From Streptomyces sp. Isolate_45 (GTDB lineage: Bacteria; Actinomycetota; Actinomycetes; Streptomycetales; Streptomycetaceae): a stretch of DNA of 64,000 nucleotides. The notes under the pieces were generated by a model. That model ran no database searches. It was not told where the DNA came from and was given only the letters and a program-made list of their open reading frames with translations. The position numbers and the translations under genes are program-made. Positions 27,387-36,472 of this stretch are shown here, piece after piece. Each line of letters starts with the position of its first letter. Position 1 is the stretch's first letter. The DNA lies in assembly GCF_024721315.2 (NCBI RefSeq), contig NZ_JANFAK020000013.1, forward strand, positions 34,947 through 98,946, written 5' to 3'.

Positions 27387-29357
27387 CTACTTGCCGTCCG
27401 CCTGCGCGGTCGCGTCGATCGCGGACAGGGAACGGCGGACCTGGTTGCGGTCCGTGGTGTACCAGAAGTCCGGCAACGTGGCCCGCAGGAAGCTCCCGTA
27501 GCGGGCCGTGGCCAGCCGGGGATCCAGCACGGCGACGACACCGCGGTCGCCCGAGGCGCGGACGAGCCGGCCCGCACCCTGGGCCATGAGCAGCGCCGCG
27601 TGCGTGGCCGCGACGGCCATGAATCCGTTGCCGCCGTGTTCCTCGACGGACTTCTGCCGCGCGCTCATCAGCGGGTCGTCGGGGCGCGGGAACGGGATGC
27701 GGTCCATGACCACGAGCTGGCAACTGGGTCCCGGCACGTCCACGCCCTGCCAGAGGGAGAGCGTCCCGAACAGGCAGGTCTTCGGATCGGCGGCGAACGT
27801 CTTGATCAGCTCGCCGAGCGTCTCCTCGCCCTGGAGCAGGATCGGGTTGTCGAGGCGGCCGCGCAGCTCTTCGGCGGCGGCCTTGGCTCCCCGCATCGAG
27901 GAGAAGAGGCCCAGAGTGCGGCCGCCCGCCGCCTCGATCAGTTCGGCGAGCTCGTCCATCATGTCGCCGCGGGTGCCCTCCCGGCCCGGGGTGGCCAGGT
28001 GCTTGGCGACGTAGAGGATGCCCTGCTTCGGATAGTCGAAGGGGGACCCGACATCCAGGCCCCGCCAGACCGGGACGTCCTCCCCCTCGACCCCTTCCGC
28101 GGAGAGGCCGAGCGAGGCCGCGATCCCGTTGAAGTCGCCGCCCAGCTTGAGGGTCGCCGAGGTGAGGACCACCGAGCGGTCCTCGAAGAGCTTTTCGCGC
28201 AGCAGCCCGGACACGGAGAGCGGGGCGACGCGGAGGGTGGCGCCGAAACGGTCGTGGCGCTCGTACCAGACGACGTCGTACTCGGATCCTGTCGTGATCC
28301 GCTCCGCCACGGAATGAACGGTCTCCACCGCTGCCAGCGCCTGCTTGCGAACGGCGTCCTCGTCGTGGACGGATTTGTCGCGGGTGGCTCCGATCGCGGA
28401 GATCACGTTGCGTGCCGCGTCCCGCAGCGACATCAGGGCGTAGCCGAGGTCCTCGGGGACCTCCTCCAGACGGCCGGGCAGCGCCAGCTCCATGACCCGC
28501 TCGAACGACTCGGACGCGGTCTGGAGGGAGTCTGCCGTCTTCTCGTCGACGAGCTTGGCCGCCCGCTTCACTGCCCGGTTCACCTGGCCCGGTGTGAGCT
28601 CGCCGGTGGCGACGCCCGTCACGCGCGAGACGAGCTCGTGGGCCTCGTCGACGATCAGCACCTCGTGCTGTGGCAGCACCGGCGCCCCTTCGATGGCGTC
28701 GATGGCGAGCAGCGCGTGGTTGGTGACGACCACGTCCGCGAGCTTGGCCCGCTCCCGAGCCGCCTCCGCGAAGCATTCGGCCCCGTAGGCGCACTTCGTC
28801 GCGCCCAGGCACTCCCGGGAGGAGACCGAGATCTGGCTCCAGGCCTTGTCGGAGACACCGGGGGTGAGGTCGTCGCGGTCGCCGGTCTCGGTCTCGTCCG
28901 CCCAGTCGCGCAGCCGGATCAGGTCCTGGCCGAGCTTGCTGGTGGGCGCGGCCGCCTCGAACTGGTCGAAGAGCCCCTCCTCCTCGTCCTGCGGAGCCCC
29001 TTCGTGGAGGCGGTGCAGGCAGAGGTAGTTGGACCGGCCCTTGAGCATGGCGAACTGCGGGCGGCGGCGCAGCTGCGGATGCAGCGCCTCCACCGTGCGC
29101 GGGAGGTCGCGCTCGACGAGCTGACGCTGGAGGGCCAGGGTCGCCGTCGCCACGACCACGCGTTCGCCGTGCGCGAGGGCCGGCACCAGGTAGCCGAGGG
29201 ACTTGCCGGTGCCGGTGCCGGCTTGGATCAACCGGTGGGAGTTGTCGTCGATCGCTTCGGCGACGGCTTCGGCCATGGCCACCTGGCCGGGGCGCTCCGT
29301 ACCGCCGACGGCGGAGACGGCGGCGTGCAGCAGGTCGGGGAGGGAGGGCTTCGTCAT
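27387..29357 (-). CDS. dinG: DinG-family ATP-dependent DNA helicase
   Basis: XPD/DinG-type superfamily 2 helicase, probably resolving R-loops and damaged forks. 656 residues from the ATG at 29357 (MTKPSLPDLLH). Walker A is QAGTGTGKSLGYLVPA (~40-55), DEAH box LIVDEAHELVSRV, and the C-terminal motif AQGAGRLVRASGDRGVVAVL. Four Cys likely to ligate an iron-sulfur cluster are in NYLCLHRL and RECLGATKCAYGAECF. lexA converges on it. SOS control cannot be shown: no LexA box was seen immediately upstream of its start. Confidence 0.93.
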   Translation of the reverse strand: MTKPSLPDLLHAAVSAVGGTERPGQVAMAEAVAEAIDDNSHRLIQAGTGTGKSLGYLVPALAHGERVVVATATLALQRQLVERDLPRTVEALHPQLRRRPQFAMLKGRSNYLCLHRLHEGAPQDEEEGLFDQFEAAAPTSKLGQDLIRLRDWADETETGDRDDLTPGVSDKAWSQISVSSRECLGATKCAYGAECFAEAARERAKLADVVVTNHALLAIDAIEGAPVLPQHEVLIVDEAHELVSRVTGVATGELTPGQVNRAVKRAAKLVDEKTADSLQTASESFERVMELALPGRLEEVPEDLGYALMSLRDAARNVISAIGATRDKSVHDEDAVRKQALAAVETVHSVAERITTGSEYDVVWYERHDRFGATLRVAPLSVSGLLREKLFEDRSVVLTSATLKLGGDFNGIAASLGLSAEGVEGEDVPVWRGLDVGSPFDYPKQGILYVAKHLATPGREGTRGDMMDELAELIEAAGGRTLGLFSSMRGAKAAAEELRGRLDNPILLQGEETLGELIKTFAADPKTCLFGTLSLWQGVDVPGPSCQLVVMDRIPFPRPDDPLMSARQKSVEEHGGNGFMAVAATHAALLMAQGAGRLVRASGDRGVVAVLDPRLATARYGSFLRATLPDFWYTTDRNQVRRSLSAIDATAQADGK

Positions 29358-29409
29358 AGCACTGCCAACCCTACGGGGCGCCACCGACAGTGGTGGCATC
29401 GATCGACCG

Positions 29410-31266
29410 TCACGGGCGGTGCAGGGGGTTGGGCACCGTGCCGTGCGTGACCGCGTGCGGGCGGTCCGGGCGGTCGCGGTAGCCGTCCTCGTACAGGCGG
29501 TTCCGGTTCAGGCAGAGCCGGTCGATCCGCTCGGTGAGCAGGTCGAACTGCTCGTGGCGGTTCTTCTGCTCCGGGAAGCGTGCCTGGTGGCGGAGGATTT
29601 CCGCCCGTACGAGGGACCAGAAGTCGCGCTCGGGGACGGCGAGCCGGTCCTCGCAGATCGCCGACAGGTAGCGGAAGACGCCGATGAACAGCGCGGAGTG
29701 GATGAACTGGGTGAGGTAGGACGGCGGCTCGGTGAGCAACACGGCACGGACCTCGTCCGGCATGGAGGCGTGTTCGGGGAGCGGTGTGCCGCTGATGTTG
29801 ATGTCGTCCACGAAGTCCTTGACCGCGAGGCGCACCGGCACGTCGCGCTCGTCGAAGATCACGATCGTGTTCTCGCCGTGCGGGGAGAAGACGGTGCCGT
29901 AGCGGTAGAGGAAGTGGAGCAGCGGGGGCAGCAGGGTGGCGAAGAGCCGTTGCAGCCAGACCGCGGGAGCGAGGCCGGAGCGGGCGACGAGTTCGGCGGT
30001 GAAGGAGCAGCCGCGCGGGTCCGTGTGGAGGAGGGAGGCCAGGGTGCGGGCGCGCTCCCCTGGGGCGAGGCGGCCGGTCAGGGGCTCGCGCCAGATCGCT
30101 CCGAGGAGTTCCTTGTACTGGTAGGGGACCTCGGGCAGCCGGTCGTAGACGGGGTGGCGGACCGTGACGGAGGCGACCTCGCCGAGCAGGATCACACGGC
30201 ACTCGTCGCGCAGGAAGGGGTCGCTGTCGCGCAGCGAGTGGATCCAGGCGGTGACGGCGGGGGCGGCGAGGGAGAGGTCGCTGGGCAGGCCGCGCCAGAC
30301 CATGGTGTTGAACACGGACAGCGGGAGTTTCACGCTGTGCCGGTCGGGGCGGGTGAGGTTCAGAAAGGTACGGATCGACTGCTGCGGGAGCCTGAGGTCG
30401 GGGTCCGCGGGCAGCGGTACGAGGGTTCCGGAGGCGAGGGCGGGGGCGAAGAGGGGGAGCACGACCTCGTCCCACTGCCATGGGTGGACGGGGAAGTAGA
30501 GGTAGCGGAGCGGGTCCAGTCCCCGGTCGCGCAGGATCCGGTCGAAGGTCGCTCTGGTGACGGGGTCGAGTTCGGCCGAGTGGAGTCGGGCGGGATCTTC
30601 CAGGGCGGCGGTCCCGCGGTACTCGGCGAGGGAGGTGTGGGCGGCGAGCCACGGGAGGCGCTGGGGGGTACGGGCCTCGGGGGCCCAGGCGGCGGCGTCC
30701 GAGGCGGACCACCCGACGCGGCCCTTGTTGAGGACGAGCCAGGGATGACCGGTCTGGTGACCTTCGAGGGCGGCGTGGTCGAGGTCGGCGAGGACGTCGG
30801 CCGTGAGGGCGTGGTGGTCGAGGCGGGCGTCGGCGGCGAGGGTGGCGCTGAGCTCGCGGACGAGGTGTCCGAGGGTGGGGCCGTCGAGGCGCAGGAGGGC
30901 GCGGGCGCGGACCAGGAACTCGTACGGGTCCCCGAAGGCGACCGGGGGCTGCGGGGAGGGCGCGGGCGGGGTGAGGGTGAGGGTGTCGGGGGCGACCTGC
31001 CAGCTGCCGTAGGCGCGGCGGCGGGCGCGGAAACCGAGGCTGCTGCCGTCGTCCAGCGTCAGGGTCCAGGCGTCGCCGGCGGCTGCGGGGGCCGGAACCG
31101 GGCTGACGATCTCCTCGTACGCGAACTCGCCGAGCATCTTCGCCAACAGCCGCCGGGCGGCGAAGTCCCAGGTGGGGCGGTTGAGTTCGGGTGGTGTGCC
31201 GGGGTGCTCGGGCGACGGCGGCAGGGCGGGCTCCGCGGAGTCGGGGGCGGCGGGGAAGTTCGACAC
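29410..31266 (-). CDS. IucA/IucC-family siderophore synthetase (second of the cluster)
   Basis: NRPS-independent siderophore (NIS) synthetase that forms amide bonds between a carboxylic acid, activated as adenylate, and an amine or hydroxylamine. 618 residues, normal for the family, from a GTG at 31266 preceded by GAGGAG. Hallmarks are WLVLNKGRVGWSASDAAAW (ATP-binding), YFPVHPWQWDEVV (His-containing active site), SIRTFLNLTRPDRHSVKLPL and SPHGENTIVIFDERDVPVRL (residues ~150-480). A C-terminal FhuF-like tail is present. It is the last gene of a minus-strand run of aminotransferase, synthetase 1, acyltransferase and this gene, probably one operon. Confidence 0.92.
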   Translation of the reverse strand: MSNFPAAPDSAEPALPPSPEHPGTPPELNRPTWDFAARRLLAKMLGEFAYEEIVSPVPAPAAAGDAWTLTLDDGSSLGFRARRRAYGSWQVAPDTLTLTPPAPSPQPPVAFGDPYEFLVRARALLRLDGPTLGHLVRELSATLAADARLDHHALTADVLADLDHAALEGHQTGHPWLVLNKGRVGWSASDAAAWAPEARTPQRLPWLAAHTSLAEYRGTAALEDPARLHSAELDPVTRATFDRILRDRGLDPLRYLYFPVHPWQWDEVVLPLFAPALASGTLVPLPADPDLRLPQQSIRTFLNLTRPDRHSVKLPLSVFNTMVWRGLPSDLSLAAPAVTAWIHSLRDSDPFLRDECRVILLGEVASVTVRHPVYDRLPEVPYQYKELLGAIWREPLTGRLAPGERARTLASLLHTDPRGCSFTAELVARSGLAPAVWLQRLFATLLPPLLHFLYRYGTVFSPHGENTIVIFDERDVPVRLAVKDFVDDINISGTPLPEHASMPDEVRAVLLTEPPSYLTQFIHSALFIGVFRYLSAICEDRLAVPERDFWSLVRAEILRHQARFPEQKNRHEQFDLLTERIDRLCLNRNRLYEDGYRDRPDRPHAVTHGTVPNPLHRP

Positions 31267-31415
31267 GGGACTCCTCGGGGATCGGGAACTTTGCTGCGTC
31301 GCGCAGAGTTTTCGAAGGGAGAGGTGTTGCTGGGCGGATCTCCGGTCGATCCGGTCGATGTCGGTCGGTGCAGTCGATCTGTTCAGGGCTACGGGGCGGC
31401 CGGGCGGTGCGGCGA

Positions 31416-32096
31416 TCAGAGGAGGTTGCGCAGCGCTCGTTCCCGGAACATCAGGGCGGCGCGCTTCTCGGGGAGGTCGGTTTCCGCGGCGTAGCGGAAG
31501 CCGGCGGTCAGGAAGGCGGATACGGAGGGGGTGTTGGTGATGTCCGGTTCGGCGATGACGCGCGTGCACCGGGGTTGGTTGTCGAGGACGAGGTCGGCGA
31601 CCGCGCGCAGCAGGGTGGCGCCGAGACCGCGGCCGCGGTTCGTGCCGTCTCCGATGAGCAGGTGGAGACCGGTGTCGTGGGGTTGCGCCGCGTAGTACTG
31701 GGACAGGGGGTCGAGATCGGCCCGGTAGATCTCCCAGTAGCTCATCGGCGTGCCGTCGAGCAGGCCGATGCAGGGGGTGCTGTGGCCGTCTCCGTCGAGT
31801 TGGGCGCGCAGGTGCGCGGCAGTCACGCCGGGGGGTCCGGCGAGGTCCCAGTAGGCCGCGACCTCGGGATCGTTCATCCACCCGGTGAGGAGTTCCAGGT
31901 CTCGTTCCGGGCGCACGGTTTCGAGGCGGAAGGCGCCGACGGGGGTGGCTGCCGCCCCCCAGCCGGCCGGGGAGTCGAGGAGGTCGGCCTCGGCGAGCAG
32001 GGGCAGCCGTTCGACGACGAGCCGGCGTTCGGGGGCCGGGGAGGGCGCCGGTACGGCGAGGGACAGGGAACCGGTGGGGGTGTCGGTGGAGGGCAT
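31416..32096 (-). CDS. Siderophore-type N-acyltransferase (GNAT, IucB/RhbD-like)
   Basis: 226 residues from the ATG at 32096, preceded by GGAGAAGAG. The GNAT domain (~60-220) is of the siderophore type (AlcB/IucB): ELLTGWMNDPEVAAYWDLAG, then SYWEIYRADLDPLSQYYAAQ and the acetyl-CoA loop NRGRGLGATLLRAV. It would acylate a hydroxylamine of a diamine or lysine to make a hydroxamate. It sits between two synthetases: synthetase 1 ends 31 bases upstream and synthetase 2 starts 150 bases downstream. The first ~55 residues are Pro-rich and variable. Confidence 0.85.
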   Translation of the reverse strand: MPSTDTPTGSLSLAVPAPSPAPERRLVVERLPLLAEADLLDSPAGWGAAATPVGAFRLETVRPERDLELLTGWMNDPEVAAYWDLAGPPGVTAAHLRAQLDGDGHSTPCIGLLDGTPMSYWEIYRADLDPLSQYYAAQPHDTGLHLLIGDGTNRGRGLGATLLRAVADLVLDNQPRCTRVIAEPDITNTPSVSAFLTAGFRYAAETDLPEKRAALMFRERALRNLL

Positions 32097-32126
32097 CGGC
32101 TCTTCTCCGGGTCGGTGTGGCGCGCG

Positions 32127-35100
32127 TCAGTCGTGGAGGGGGTTGGTGATGGTGACGTAGACGGACTGGGTCTCCACGGGGCCCACCAGCTCGTCGAGGC
32201 CACCGAGGCGGGTGAGCAGGTTCGCCTTGCATCGGAGGGTGGGTGAGTCGAGCAGTTGCGCGGGCAGCGGGCCGAGGTGTGCGGCCTTGCCGAGGAAGCG
32301 GCGGAATGCGGCGAGGAGCACGCGTTCGTCGGCGAGCCTCTGGGCGCCGAAGGCACCGATGAGGCCGAGCACGTTGTTGATGCCGAGGTAGTAGGCGAAG
32401 CGTTCGTCGGTGACGGCGTCGGGAACGAAGGTGTCGCTGGTTTCGCCGATGCCGGGGAGCCGCTGTTCCAGCTCCGTGCGACGGGAGTCGCGGAAGTAGT
32501 AGCCCTGGTTGTCGCGGAAGCGGCCGCCCACGGGCCAGCCGGCCGGGTCGAGGAGCACCAGGGTGTTCTGCTGGTGCGCTTCGAGGGCGATGCCGGCGAG
32601 TGCGTCGAAGGCGAGGATCGGCAGGACGACGTGGTCGAGGTAGCGCAGGAACCACTCCGTGGACACGGCCGAGGTGGAGCGTCCGGTGGCGGCGGCGAGA
32701 CGGAGGACGGTGTCGGCAAGCCGGGACCGCATGGTGGTCCGGCCCGGCCAGGGACGGGAGGCGGTGAGTGCGGCGATGCAGACGGCGTCGTCGTCGGGAC
32801 GAAAGGGGTTGTGGCGCAGGAGGGCGTCGAGTCCTTGGACGGCGGAGCCGTCCAAGGCGTTGACGGCGACCCAGGCAGGGTCTCGGACGATGTCGAAGCC
32901 GGGGTGGGCCGCCTGCCACTGCTCGGCGAGGCCGGTGCGCAGCAGCCGGTGGACCTCGACGCCGCGGTGGAGTTCCTTGCGGAGGTTCTCGCGGCGGGAG
33001 TTGGTGATGCGCAGGCCCAGGGAGAGCTTGAGCATCGCGGGGCTGCCTGGGCGGTGCACGGTACGGACGGAGGAGGTGGGGTACCAGGGTGCGCCGTGCG
33101 GGCCGAGGTCTGTGAGGAGCCCGGCGTCGCGTAGGGCGGCGACGGCGGGGCGCCGAAGGAGGTCGTGGGCCTGCCATGGGTGCAGGGGGAGGGCGGTGGT
33201 ACCGACAGGCAGTGGGAGGCCCGGGGCGAGACGGGCGAGCAGTTGGGGGGCGGAGACCGGACGGCCTCGTTCGGTCCAGGCGGAGTCGGTGGCGAGGGCC
33301 GCCGGCGCGACCGCGAACCAGTGCAGGGGGAAGGAACCGTGGAGTTCGGGTGAGTAGCGGCGTACGTCGGCCTCGGAGAGCCCCTCGCGGCTCTTGGGGT
33401 CCGGCTGGAGGGGGTGACCGAGGAGGAGCGACTGCTCGGAAGTGAGGAAGCGGTCCGCGTCGATGGGGGCGGGGGCGGTGGGCCGTTGGCGCCGGTCGCA
33501 GATGAACTCGGTCGTGCGGCGGACCGAGTCGGCGACCCGGCCCACGAGGTCCACGCCTGCACGGCCGTTGCCCTCACGGGCGATCAGGGCGGCGAGGGTG
33601 ACGGCGTCCAGGGCAGGGGCCGTGGCGGGAGCGCCTTGGAGGCGGGCGGGGGCGAAGCGGTGCCAGCCTGCCCGGGACCAGTACCGGACGGGGACGAGCA
33701 GGGCTGCGCCGGATGCGGGAAGGGGGATGCGGAGCAGGGTTCCGGGGGGCCCGTCGGGACGGCTGATGCCGCTCTCACGGACCCAGCACCGCAGCAGGTT
33801 CTCCACCGTGGCGGCGTCGGCCGCGATGGCCGGGTCTGTGTGGTCCAGCAGGTCGGGCAACGCTGCCGGTGCGGGCCGGACCGGTCCGACCCCGCCCACC
33901 CGATCCCGAGGCACCCCGTCCTTCTGCCGCGGAACCGCCACCGCCCGAACCTGCTCCACACCGAAATCCGCCCCGTCCTCGGGGGTGCGAGCCTCTCCGG
34001 GGGCGGTCGCGGGGCTGGGCGGGGTGGCGGGGGCGGCGGCTGCCGGGCCGACGGACGCTTCGTCGAAGGCGGGCGGCGCCGCGGGGGCGGGCGCCGCCAC
34101 GGGGGCGGGCTGCGTCGCGGGCGCGGCGGAGGCTTCGCTGGAGAAGGGCTGCATCGCAGGAGCCGCTGAGGCCTCGCCGGAGAAGGGCTGCATCGCGGGA
34201 TCGCCGGAGTCGGGCTGCGTGGCGGGAGCGGGCAGCGAGACCGAGGTGGGCCCGGTCTCAGGGGTGACCACCTCCGCAGGAGCCGGCGGCACTTCGGAGG
34301 TGGCGGCTGCCGGACGGGCGGGCACCGCGCCGGAGCCGGGGTGCGTCACGGGCTCGGGCTTGGCCGGTGGGAGGAGGGTGGGCTCCGCCACGGAGGTGGC
34401 GGTCGCCGTACGGGCCGGCGCCTCGCCGGAGGCGGGCTGCCCGGCGCGGGTGGGCTCTGCCACGGGAGTTGTCACCTCCTCGGGAGCCGACGGCACCACG
34501 GGGGTGGCGGCCAATGGGACGGCAGGTGTTTCGCCGGGGGCGGGGGCCGGGGTGGGGGCCGGCTCCGGCGCGGCGTGCGGCTGCGGGGCGGGAAGGGCCG
34601 CTGCCGAGGGAGCGGGCTCTACGTCGAAGGTGGTCGCGACCACGAGTGCGGGCTCCTCGGCGAGGGAGAGTGGGGTGGACCGGCCGAGCGACATGGCGGG
34701 CTCGGAGGCGGAGACCGGCTTTGCCGAGGAGACGGGCGGCGCGGAAGGTGTTCCAGCGGCATCGATGTCCTGGACGGCCTGCACGTCTTGGGCGCCCTGC
34801 ACGCCCTCGGCATCATGCACGACCTGCACGCCCTCGGCGTCATGGGCACCCTGGGCCTCTGGACGCTCGGGCTGCTCGGGTTGCGGGGCCGACTCGGGGT
34901 CCGCCGCGCGGGGGACGGTCTCGGGCGGTGGAACGACTTCCGCTCGGACCAGGTACGTCGGAGGTTGCGGGGTCGGGCGCGACCAAGGAGTTCCGGCCGA
35001 GGGGGCAGTGGCAGTCCCCGTGGCGGGAACCGAGGGTCCGGATGCCGGGTGAGGTGGGACCGGGCGGGACCAGGAGTTCCCGCCCGACGGGGTCCCCCCT

Positions 35101-36452
35101 GAAGGGACCACACCTGGCTGCAGTCCCTGGTCCGGCGTCACGTCGCGCTGCGGTGCCCCGGCCTGTGAAGTCCCGGAGTACGGCGTTCTGGGTGACCCGT
35201 TGCCTGCTCGCACGGGTTCGACCGACAGGGCTCCGGCAGGCGAGGTGCCGTGCGACCGCGCCGCGCCCGAAGGCGTTCCTTCCAGCGGGAACCCAACCGT
35301 GGCCGTCCCCGCCCAGGGCGTTCCGGTTTGCTCAGCGGCGTCCGTCGGCACGGCAACAAACGGCTCATGCGCCTCCCGGCTCCGGAGCGCCGCCGGCTCC
35401 GCCGCCGACCCCGCCGCCGGTGTCTCGGCCCGCGCGGTGAGGGCGGACAACGTCCCCGTCTGCGCCGTCCCGGCCGAAGGAAGCACCGAGAACGTGTCTC
35501 CGACCTGCGGCCACGAGGCCGATGCCCCACCCGCCTCAAGCGTTGCGGCTCCCCCCGCACGGGGGGTCTGCTCGCCGGACGATGACGTGGCCACGGTCGG
35601 AGGGACCCTGTCCCCGGCGACCTCGGGCGTCCGATCGGCGGCGGACAGCTCGGGCGAGGGGTACGGCTCCATCGGCGGGGACAGCGCCGCACCACTGGAC
35701 GAGGCGACGGGGGACGGCCTGACGCTGTCCCCGGCCGACGCGGGTGGCGCCTGGGCGGCTACCGACAACGTCGAGGAAGGGGTGGACTCCCCCGCCCAGA
35801 ACGACAGGACCCCGGGTGACGAAGCACTGCTGAACGGCCGGACGCCATCCCCCGAGGACGCGGTGGCCCGAACGACGGCCGACGGCGCTGGGGAGACGGA
35901 CGGCTCCACCGCCCAGGACGACAGGGCCCCGGCAGACAACACGATGTCGGGCACTCCGACGTGGGATCCGGCGGCCTCCGGGGACGGAGCGGAGGCCGTC
36001 GCGGACATGTCGGCCACCACCCCGGCTCGGAACCCGGCAGGCTCCGGCCGCGACGCGGAAGCCGCCGTCTGCATGCCGGGCACCGCCCCGGCAGTGGATC
36101 CGGCAGGCTCATGGGGCAGAGCGGAGGCACCCTGCGTGTCGGCAGCCGCTCCACCTCGGGACCACGCGGACTCCGGCGGCAGGGTGGAAGGGACCGCCGT
36201 CATGGCAGCTCCCGGCCCGCCGGCGAACCCGGCAGGCTCATGGGGCGGCCTGGAGCCCCCCTGCATGGCGCCCGCCGCTCCGACGCGGGACCCGCCAGGT
36301 TCCGGGGGCAGGGCGGAGGCCGCCGCCGACGGGGCGGCCATCGCCCCGCCTCGGGACCCGGCCGGGTCCGGCCGCAGCGCGGGGGCAGGGGGCCGGAGCG
36401 GGGGGACCGGGGTGTCGCCGCAGGTGGGTGGGGTGAGGGACGGGTCGGGCAT
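32127..36452 (-). CDS. IucA/IucC-family siderophore synthetase with very long repetitive N-terminal extension
   Basis: NIS synthetase. The catalytic domain is in the C-terminal ~570 residues (from LPDLLDHTDPAIA near residue 869), with FLTSEQSLLLGHPLQPDPKS, LPLHPWQAHDLLRRPAV, YPTSSVRTVHRP, KLSLGLRITNSRRENLRKEL and VLPILAFDALAGIALEAHQQ. The same frame runs open upstream to an ATG at 36452, with AAGGA seven bases away and only 20 bases from the aminotransferase stop, giving 1441 residues, more than double the family length. The extension is Pro/Ala/Ser/Thr-rich with degenerate tandem repeats, and third positions are mostly G or C. An alternative GTG at 33959 would give a normal ~610-residue enzyme, leaving 2.5 kb unexplained. 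Confidence 0.85.
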   Translation of the reverse strand: MPDPSLTPPTCGDTPVPPLRPPAPALRPDPAGSRGGAMAAPSAAASALPPEPGGSRVGAAGAMQGGSRPPHEPAGFAGGPGAAMTAVPSTLPPESAWSRGGAAADTQGASALPHEPAGSTAGAVPGMQTAASASRPEPAGFRAGVVADMSATASAPSPEAAGSHVGVPDIVLSAGALSSWAVEPSVSPAPSAVVRATASSGDGVRPFSSASSPGVLSFWAGESTPSSTLSVAAQAPPASAGDSVRPSPVASSSGAALSPPMEPYPSPELSAADRTPEVAGDRVPPTVATSSSGEQTPRAGGAATLEAGGASASWPQVGDTFSVLPSAGTAQTGTLSALTARAETPAAGSAAEPAALRSREAHEPFVAVPTDAAEQTGTPWAGTATVGFPLEGTPSGAARSHGTSPAGALSVEPVRAGNGSPRTPYSGTSQAGAPQRDVTPDQGLQPGVVPSGGTPSGGNSWSRPVPPHPASGPSVPATGTATAPSAGTPWSRPTPQPPTYLVRAEVVPPPETVPRAADPESAPQPEQPERPEAQGAHDAEGVQVVHDAEGVQGAQDVQAVQDIDAAGTPSAPPVSSAKPVSASEPAMSLGRSTPLSLAEEPALVVATTFDVEPAPSAAALPAPQPHAAPEPAPTPAPAPGETPAVPLAATPVVPSAPEEVTTPVAEPTRAGQPASGEAPARTATATSVAEPTLLPPAKPEPVTHPGSGAVPARPAAATSEVPPAPAEVVTPETGPTSVSLPAPATQPDSGDPAMQPFSGEASAAPAMQPFSSEASAAPATQPAPVAAPAPAAPPAFDEASVGPAAAAPATPPSPATAPGEARTPEDGADFGVEQVRAVAVPRQKDGVPRDRVGGVGPVRPAPAALPDLLDHTDPAIAADAATVENLLRCWVRESGISRPDGPPGTLLRIPLPASGAALLVPVRYWSRAGWHRFAPARLQGAPATAPALDAVTLAALIAREGNGRAGVDLVGRVADSVRRTTEFICDRRQRPTAPAPIDADRFLTSEQSLLLGHPLQPDPKSREGLSEADVRRYSPELHGSFPLHWFAVAPAALATDSAWTERGRPVSAPQLLARLAPGLPLPVGTTALPLHPWQAHDLLRRPAVAALRDAGLLTDLGPHGAPWYPTSSVRTVHRPGSPAMLKLSLGLRITNSRRENLRKELHRGVEVHRLLRTGLAEQWQAAHPGFDIVRDPAWVAVNALDGSAVQGLDALLRHNPFRPDDDAVCIAALTASRPWPGRTTMRSRLADTVLRLAAATGRSTSAVSTEWFLRYLDHVVLPILAFDALAGIALEAHQQNTLVLLDPAGWPVGGRFRDNQGYYFRDSRRTELEQRLPGIGETSDTFVPDAVTDERFAYYLGINNVLGLIGAFGAQRLADERVLLAAFRRFLGKAAHLGPLPAQLLDSPTLRCKANLLTRLGGLDELVGPVETQSVYVTITNPLHD
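33990..36374 (-). repeat. Degenerate in-frame repeats coding the synthetase extension
   Basis: About seven ~26-residue units built on PEPAGSxxGAxxxM lie at ~35940-36374; other local repeats are DAEGVQ (two copies, ~34780-34850) and PFSGEASAAPAMQ / PFSSEASAAPATQ (~34100-34190). All lie in one frame of the IucA/IucC gene. Confidence 0.7.
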
Positions 36453-36472
36453 CGGGGTCCTTCGCGTGCGGG

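Noticed and set aside
29204..29226. Short GCCGGTGCCGGTGCCGG repeat in dinG
   Set aside because: In-frame coding of the Gly/Thr-rich Walker A (AGTGTGKS), not a separate element.
27600..31494. Long plus-strand frames opposite dinG and the siderophore synthetase
   Set aside because: Antisense to well-supported genes; no motif or ribosome binding site.
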